Part shown: positions 58,889 through 64,000 of the stretch, piece by piece
Numbering within the stretch: position 1 is the stretch's first letter
How the letters are laid out: every line of letters starts with the position of its first letter
Notes under the pieces: model-generated
The model's database searches: none
The model's input: the letters and a program-made list of their open reading frames with translations, nothing else
Told to the model about the DNA's origin: nothing
Program-made: the position numbers and the translations under genes
Assembly: GCA_015680685.1 (NCBI GenBank)
Contig: MNCI01017832.1
Coordinates: 35,503 to 99,502, forward strand
Direction of reading: 5' to 3'
DNA: 64,000 bases
Source: Gnetum montanum
Lineage: Eukaryota; Streptophyta; Gnetopsida; Gnetales; Gnetaceae

Positions 58889-61800
58889 ATGAAGAAAAGA
58901 AGTAGAAAGAGCAAGAATCTAGTGATAGATAAGGAAAATCTAGTAGTCTAGGACATCTTCAAACTACCCAGACCTATTGTTGTTAAAAGTTCTCATGCTA
59001 CAACCCCAAGGTAGGCCATTTCTGGTCATTTTTTGCTTGCTTTCCTAGTCGTTCTTTGGTTTTCCTAGCTAGGAATAGGATCATTTTTCATATCTATGGT
59101 AGGTGTTTGTTAAAATTGCATTGTGATGAAATCCCACCTCTTATTTTGATAGTTTTCATGTGGATCTATGGTCTTTTGGTTGAATTTTGATGAAATCTCA
59201 CCTTAAGTGTATTTACCAAAGATCCCAAGATTAGAATTTTTGTGTATGAATAGTTAAGAGAGGATTTTGATAAATACACTATTGAATTTAACCCCATCTA
59301 CAAGAAGTGTATGGCCAATGGGACAACACACAGTTGGTGGATGGACCCCAAGAATACTAGGGATAAAACCATTGTTGTTGGCACTTGTACACAAGCCTTA
59401 CCAAGAAAGAAGAAAAAAGGTAAGAACAAGGATTGTATTATCTAAATTTTTTTGTGGCTACTAAGATTTTTTTAAGTGTTTTATGATTTTAACTTACATT
59501 ATATGTACCTATGTCAATGCTAAAAATTTGTTGTTGCCTTGCAGGACCTTCGACATCTTCTAATGTCACCGTATCCATTTTAGGATTTCATGAGAATACC
59601 TTCATCCTAAAATTTGATGAGGTGATACCAACATAGGAGTGGCTGAGGGGACAAGCACCTAGGTACCTCTAAGAAAACATTGAACATGTAGGTTTACTTG
59701 ATGTTTTCATGGCATCTATCCCATCCATCTCCACTACAAATATGTTGAACATCATTTACTCTTTCAACATAGGAGCTAATCATTTCAGCACTATAGTTTG
59801 AGGTGTTCCTATCCCCATACCCATCAATGAGGCCACCTTTTGTGATATTTTTAGTGTTCTTGGTAATAGAACAAAAGTTTCCATAAGACTAGTGAAGAAA
59901 ATAGGTCATCATGAGGAGTTTTGGAGTGGTCCAATGCTAGTAAGGGCCACTTCAAGGTTGCCTTATACAGCTTCATAAATATTGAAGTAAAGGAATCTTA
60001 TCCTTTATTCAAATCCCATGCCTTTTACTAAGCTATTATCATAAAACAAGGTGATCGGAATTGCATAGTGGTTGACCTTTAAGAAGGTCTTAATAGAGGA
60101 TACTAAGTTCAATTAGGTTTCTTCCTTAACTAATGGGATTTAGGAGGAGATTATCAAAGTTTGTGATGATAGCTCTATCATAATCCACATGAACTATGCA
60201 TTTTTTTAGGTTATTTGAAGAGGTTTGTGAAGTTCATATTAGTGTGGAGGAATGAATGATGGATGGCCCAAGACCATACTAGCTTTCTAGGCCTTTCATA
60301 AAGCACATTTATCCAACCACCTAGGCCCAAAACCCACTAGATGAGATGGGTGACTCATTGTCCCTTACCACAAAGGGACTTGGTGGTAGGCAATGTGGAT
60401 TTCCTTATAGCATGAGGTAGGATTCTCTTACATTACTTATTGATGTCAGTGGAGCCTGAGAGTTACATTCCAAGGCTAATGGGGTAGCCAGGGCCAAGCT
60501 CAAATGACCTATAGAGGAAGCAACACCAGTGATAGAGAGGCCTACCATGAAGAAGCTCAAGTGAAGGTTTAAATGGTTACATCAGGCAGTTACTAGTATG
60601 TCTTACTATATTTTAATGTCATAGTTATGATATGTTCTATGGCTATGTTGTTCTTTCATATGCTAACTTGTATTATGTCTTACAATTGTAAATAAGCATT
60701 AGGATATGGCAACCCAAGTTATCATTAAGGAGAAAGCACAGAGGTGTGCCGCTATTATAGATATAGAGGAACAAAGGTGTGTAGAGGAGGTAATCCTATA
60801 GTAACATGAGGTTGAAGGGTTTGCCAACATTGATATAGATGACCTAGATGCCTTGTTCGGTGAGCCATTACTAAGTTCCTTCCCCATCATCATTCCAAAG
60901 GAGGAAGAGGAGGAGCCATGTATGCACATGTCTCAATGCTTCTCATAATATCATATGGTTTTAAGTTTGGTTTTAATCCTAACCATACAATAATTTTTAT
61001 GCTTGTAGTAGTTCTTGAGCCACCAACAAAGGTTCCTACCCCTACCTTTTGCATGAAACATTGGGTAGAGGTCCCAAACAAGGTGGAGTTCATGTGCAGG
61101 ATGGCCAAGGACATCATCAAACTATTGTAACAAGTTGCACCTGAGATTGGTAAGAACTAAAATTTGTTGGCCTTAGTCATTTTGGCATGGTTATAGGTTG
61201 TATTTATGTTATGCCTATCTTAGGTTGTGAACTATGTTTTATGATTATGTATTTTTTTATAGTATCATCAATAGTGTGGAATCCCAGCTGAGACATGGAG
61301 TTCAACTCCCTGCTAAAGCTTCCCTCTGATGTCCAAAATGACCCTTGAAGTTTTACAAAAATGCTATTGATCTTGCAGTTTCATGCGTAGAAACTTTATG
61401 GAAGTTTCAAAGGTCCAATGAATCACTATGGGAGTAAGTTGTGGCCTTGAGGGAGGAGACTCAATGACAAGTTAAGATATCAAGGATCTCCAAGATTGCA
61501 AAGCCTTTGTGGAAGCCCAAGTGTCTAACTAAAAAACCATTAGAATCAAAGAGATCACATAGGCCCACTACTTGAGTATCGTCCATGATAAGGTGGCACT
61601 CTCAAGAGAGATGGTGAAGCAGTAGATGTAGATTAATCTCATCTTTAGAAAATCCAAAAATTAGAAAGACTATAGCACATGAGCTCTAGAATGGGGTAAT
61701 ACAAAAAAGTATCATAAATGGTAGTACAAGACTAATTGGGAGGCATACCTAAAGTGTCTCAAGGAGGAGATCACTACACAATGTAAGAGAAAGTTGTTCA

Positions 61801-62260
61801 TCTAGGGGATTTAGGCTAAGAGTGCTTACTAGCTCTTTGAAAGAACTATCATGATGGCCAAATATTCTTCTCTTGAGATCACTACAACTACAAGTGAGAC
61901 TTCTATGGCTACAATGTCACAAGACCGACAAAATTGAATTGGGGTGGACCTAACAAACATCCTCATAAGTATTAATTTTGGGGATGTTGACTAGGCAAAC
62001 ATGATCGAAGACTATATTCTCCATTGTCTCCAGAATAGTCTTCAACATCTACCCCCAAACATTATTAAGCCAAATTACCCATAGGTTTGACATATTTAAA
62101 TTTATATTTTTTAGTTTTGTATTTTTTAAATTATAAATTTTATTGTTGGTTACTGATTGGCTCTAAGTTGTTGTGTTTCAAGCATTAAGAGACATCGATG
62201 GTCCTAGTGACGAGGGTGGGGATGACCCATCACTTCCTTCTCCAGATGCCCTTTAGCATC
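58889..62260 (+). pseudogene. T2 antisense multi-exon gene, degraded
   Basis: Opposite in direction to T2 gag-pol. The proposed ATG at 58889 starts a basic peptide (MKKRSRKSKNL), with a donor AAG|GTAGGC at 59011. Introns supported by T1 are 59420-59544, 60596-60696, 60920-61008, 61150-61262 and 62085-62189 (89-125 bp). Exon motifs: LSVFTKDPKIR, LREDFDKYTIEFNPIYKKC, KKKKG|PSTSSNVT, FILKFDEVI, LLDVFMASIP, MLNIIYSFNIGANHF, LVKKIGHHEEF, TFKKVLIE, SSIIIHMNYAF, GYLKRFVKF. Further right: RQCRM-like ...CRMAKDIIKLL near 61095-61130, FYKNAIDLAVSCVETLWKFQRS and a coiled-coil-like segment (61350-61500), and the end DDPSLPSPD. Stops are mainly TAG. No family recognised. It could be a captured host gene or an element-specific regulator. 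Confidence 0.75.
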
Positions 62261-62574
62261 CTCCATTTGTCCATCTCAACTTCCTTATTGTTAACTACAT
62301 GACATTTACATTTTTGTTAATCATAAAGGCTATTGTTAGCTAAGACTTTGTTATATATGGTTATTGTTTATTATTATCTAGACACTTTTCCATGTGGTGT
62401 GGCTATGAATATTCATGTTATAAACATTTTAAATTTTAACTTTCAATTTTCAGTTTTGGCTATTTATGGTTCTAGTACTATGACTCTATAGTTTTAAGGT
62501 TTTAATGTTATAAATGTTGTAAATGGCTATGTTGGCTAAATCGGCTAGACAATGTGATTATAAGCTAAAACATA
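62261..62574. other. T2 spacer downstream of antisense gene
   Basis: AT-rich with many TATGGTT/TGTTATA words. No coding signal. Confidence 0.4.
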
Positions 62575-62780
62575 AATTGGATAAAAAGGTGCTTGCCAGT
62601 TTTAGGCCATGGTAAGCCATATTGCTATTTTGAGGCTATAGTGGGCTATATGTTCTTGCCAATTTTAGGCCATGACAAGCCCTACATTATGTGGTTGTAA
62701 AAATGTTTTTCCAATTTTAGGGCATGGCAGGGCATATGAAATTGCCAGTTTTAGGCCATGGCATGCCCAAGTTGCAAGAA
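62575..62780 (-). repeat. ~29-45-bp repeats next to T2 protease
   Basis: Four copies of TTGCCAGTTTTAGGCCATGG-type units, the reverse complement of the T1 family at 15926-16075, on the same side of the insertion. Confidence 0.75.
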
Positions 62781-63240
62781 AAGGTGTATTTTTATTTATT
62801 TTGTGTTTATATTGTGCTTAAAAAGGAAAACAAAGAAATAAAATGACTTTAATAAATAAAAATGCAAGAAAAAGTAAATCTTAGGCTATATATAGAAAAA
62901 AGCTATAATAAGACAAGTAACAAGATATAAATCAACAACAACAAAATCTAGGCTAACTAGTTGTGGCTACATATAGTTACAAGGTTATAAGGGCATCAAT
63001 TGGAAGGATCAAGGTGTGCATCATTTCTACAAATTCTTCCTAATCTTTGCAAGGTTAGGAAATGTATAAGGTATACTCTTCATAAATTTGTACTTCCCAT
63101 CTCCTTCACTAATGATGTTAAAAGGGAGTTCTTCCCATAGTGTGTTCCATTGCCCATCATTGTCATATTTGGCTATCCCCTCTCTCTTTAGTTACTTAAC
63201 TTCATGGTTGTAAGTTTCTTCTTGAAACTCCACTTTAGAC
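62781..63240. other. T2 sequence between repeats and protease
   Basis: The C-terminal tail of the protease region may extend here on the minus strand (63050-63240 matches the position of T1 15400-15690), but the frame is too broken to read. Confidence 0.35.
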
Positions 63241-64000
63241 CCTTATTCTACATCCATGTTGTTAACTACCAGGGGGATTGCATTATTACCATGAATAATG
63301 ATGTCACACTGTGCAACCTACACCCCACACCCCCTTTTTGTAAGGAAGGTGAATTTCTTGGTTAATTGGTGAGGATACAACTCATAATTAAGCCAACCAA
63401 AGTCTACCCAAGATGAGGTTTAACCCTAGTGTTTCCTCTACCACCAATAAATTCATAGTTGTAGGAAACTATTCCCCTACCATGGAGTCTAAGGATATTG
63501 ACCCCTTAACAACAACCTATGATCCATTAAAGGACATGAATGTGATGGTTGTTGTATGTTGCATCTACTCAGTTAAGCCTGAATGTTAAACTATAGTGCA
63601 TGGGATAATGTTCAATGTGGCTCTATAATCCAGATGCACCTAATGCATCTTATACTAACCTATCCATATGATAATGAAAAGAGAAGCCCTTATTACTTCA
63701 TCATTTCAAGGATTGGTCTTGACCTCACTATAACAAAATACTAGTGATTTTGACTTCATTTCTCCCAATCAAGAAGTAATCATCATTACATGGATGAATT
63801 TCTCATTAATTGAAATGTCTTCACTAATGAGGATAGAAATCAACATCTTGACTAGTTCTTCACAATTGGTAGTGGAAGTCATAATCAAGTCATACAAGCT
63901 CAAGGTTGTGTTCTTATATTTGAGAGATTGCTTTTCTTGTTTCATTTCACTAAGAAAGCTTTTATCATTGGCCATCGGCTTGTCACCTTGGTTGTTCTTT
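63240..64000 (-). pseudogene. T2 gag-pol linker and aspartic protease, degraded, cut by window edge
   Basis: Linker 63975-63769: MANDKSFLS, NTTLSLYDLIM, INEKFIHVMM, aligned with T1 14726-14950. Protease at about 63640-63300: LDYRATLNIIPCTIV (catalytic Asp kept, but the Gly of DxG is Arg), FNGS-VVVKGSISLDS, ETLGLNLILGRLWLA, SSPIN-EIHLPYKKG. It supports T2 as a second copy of the same family. Confidence 0.78.

Larger units (their letters stand above)
52791..64000 (-). mobile_element. T2: Tat/Ogre-like element, 3' end missing, runs off right edge
   Basis: On the minus strand from 64000 leftward: gag-protease linker, protease, ~29-bp repeats, spacer with an antisense gene (plus strand), hairpin array, repeats, RT, RNase H, archaeal-like RNase H and integrase. 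This is the same order as T1. It is cut inside the integrase C-terminus at about 52791, so the 3' UTR and 3' LTR are absent. Its protease-RT spacer is about 7.2 kb. Confidence 0.83.

Noticed and set aside
1-64000. CRISPR arrays, rRNA, tRNA, bacterial operons or organelle genes
   Set aside because: None seen. The regular repeats are degenerate transposon repeats without unique spacers, and the coding content is plant retrotransposon.

Overview
The window is repeat-rich nuclear DNA of a seed plant, probably one with a large genome that loses transposons slowly (a gymnosperm would fit, but the sequence does not prove it). I found no intact host gene, tRNA or rRNA. Almost everything is old, nested Ty3/gypsy LTR retrotransposons of two families, labelled here A (Athila-like) and T (Tat/Ogre-like). 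Reading frames are broken mainly by TAG and TGA codons that a single C-to-T change explains, and CG pairs look rare by eye. This is the usual mark of long methylation and deamination.

Layout. A1 (minus strand) fills the left end to 9712 and resumes at 37635-37966. It is split by T1 (plus strand, 9713-37629), which has 1.57/1.54 kb LTRs and a 5-bp target duplication. T1 is itself split by A2 (minus strand, 19577-26000), a gag-only Athila-like element with two ~930-bp LTRs and its own 5-bp target duplication. A3 (plus strand, 37967-51382) has interrupted A1 gag. It carries an LTR, PBS, gag, protease, RT/RNase H, integrase, a long post-pol ORF, a PPT and a second LTR. That second LTR is followed by another PBS and partial gag (A4, to about 52790), making an LTR-internal-LTR-internal tandem. 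A4 ends abruptly against the integrase of T2 (minus strand, about 52791 to beyond 64000).

How the parts work together. Family A has Athila-type primer binding sites, one RNase H and a protein of unknown function after integrase. That downstream ORF appears to have its own TATA-bearing promoter and a 3' splice site touching its ATG. Family T has gag-pro, then a 7-10 kb insertion, then RT, RNase H, an archaeal-like second RNase H and integrase.

The most unusual feature is inside that insertion. Both T copies carry a gene in antisense orientation to gag-pol, with at least five short introns at matching positions. In both copies the same region also holds short ~29-bp repeats and a hairpin-rich tandem array with ~188/378-bp spacing.

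Data quality. Ns at 8601 and 8979 bracket a 377-bp segment that seems to have been placed in the wrong orientation. An N at 52046 sits inside a 52-bp direct repeat that looks like an unmerged contig overlap. All protein assignments were read by eye from motifs; no database search was run.
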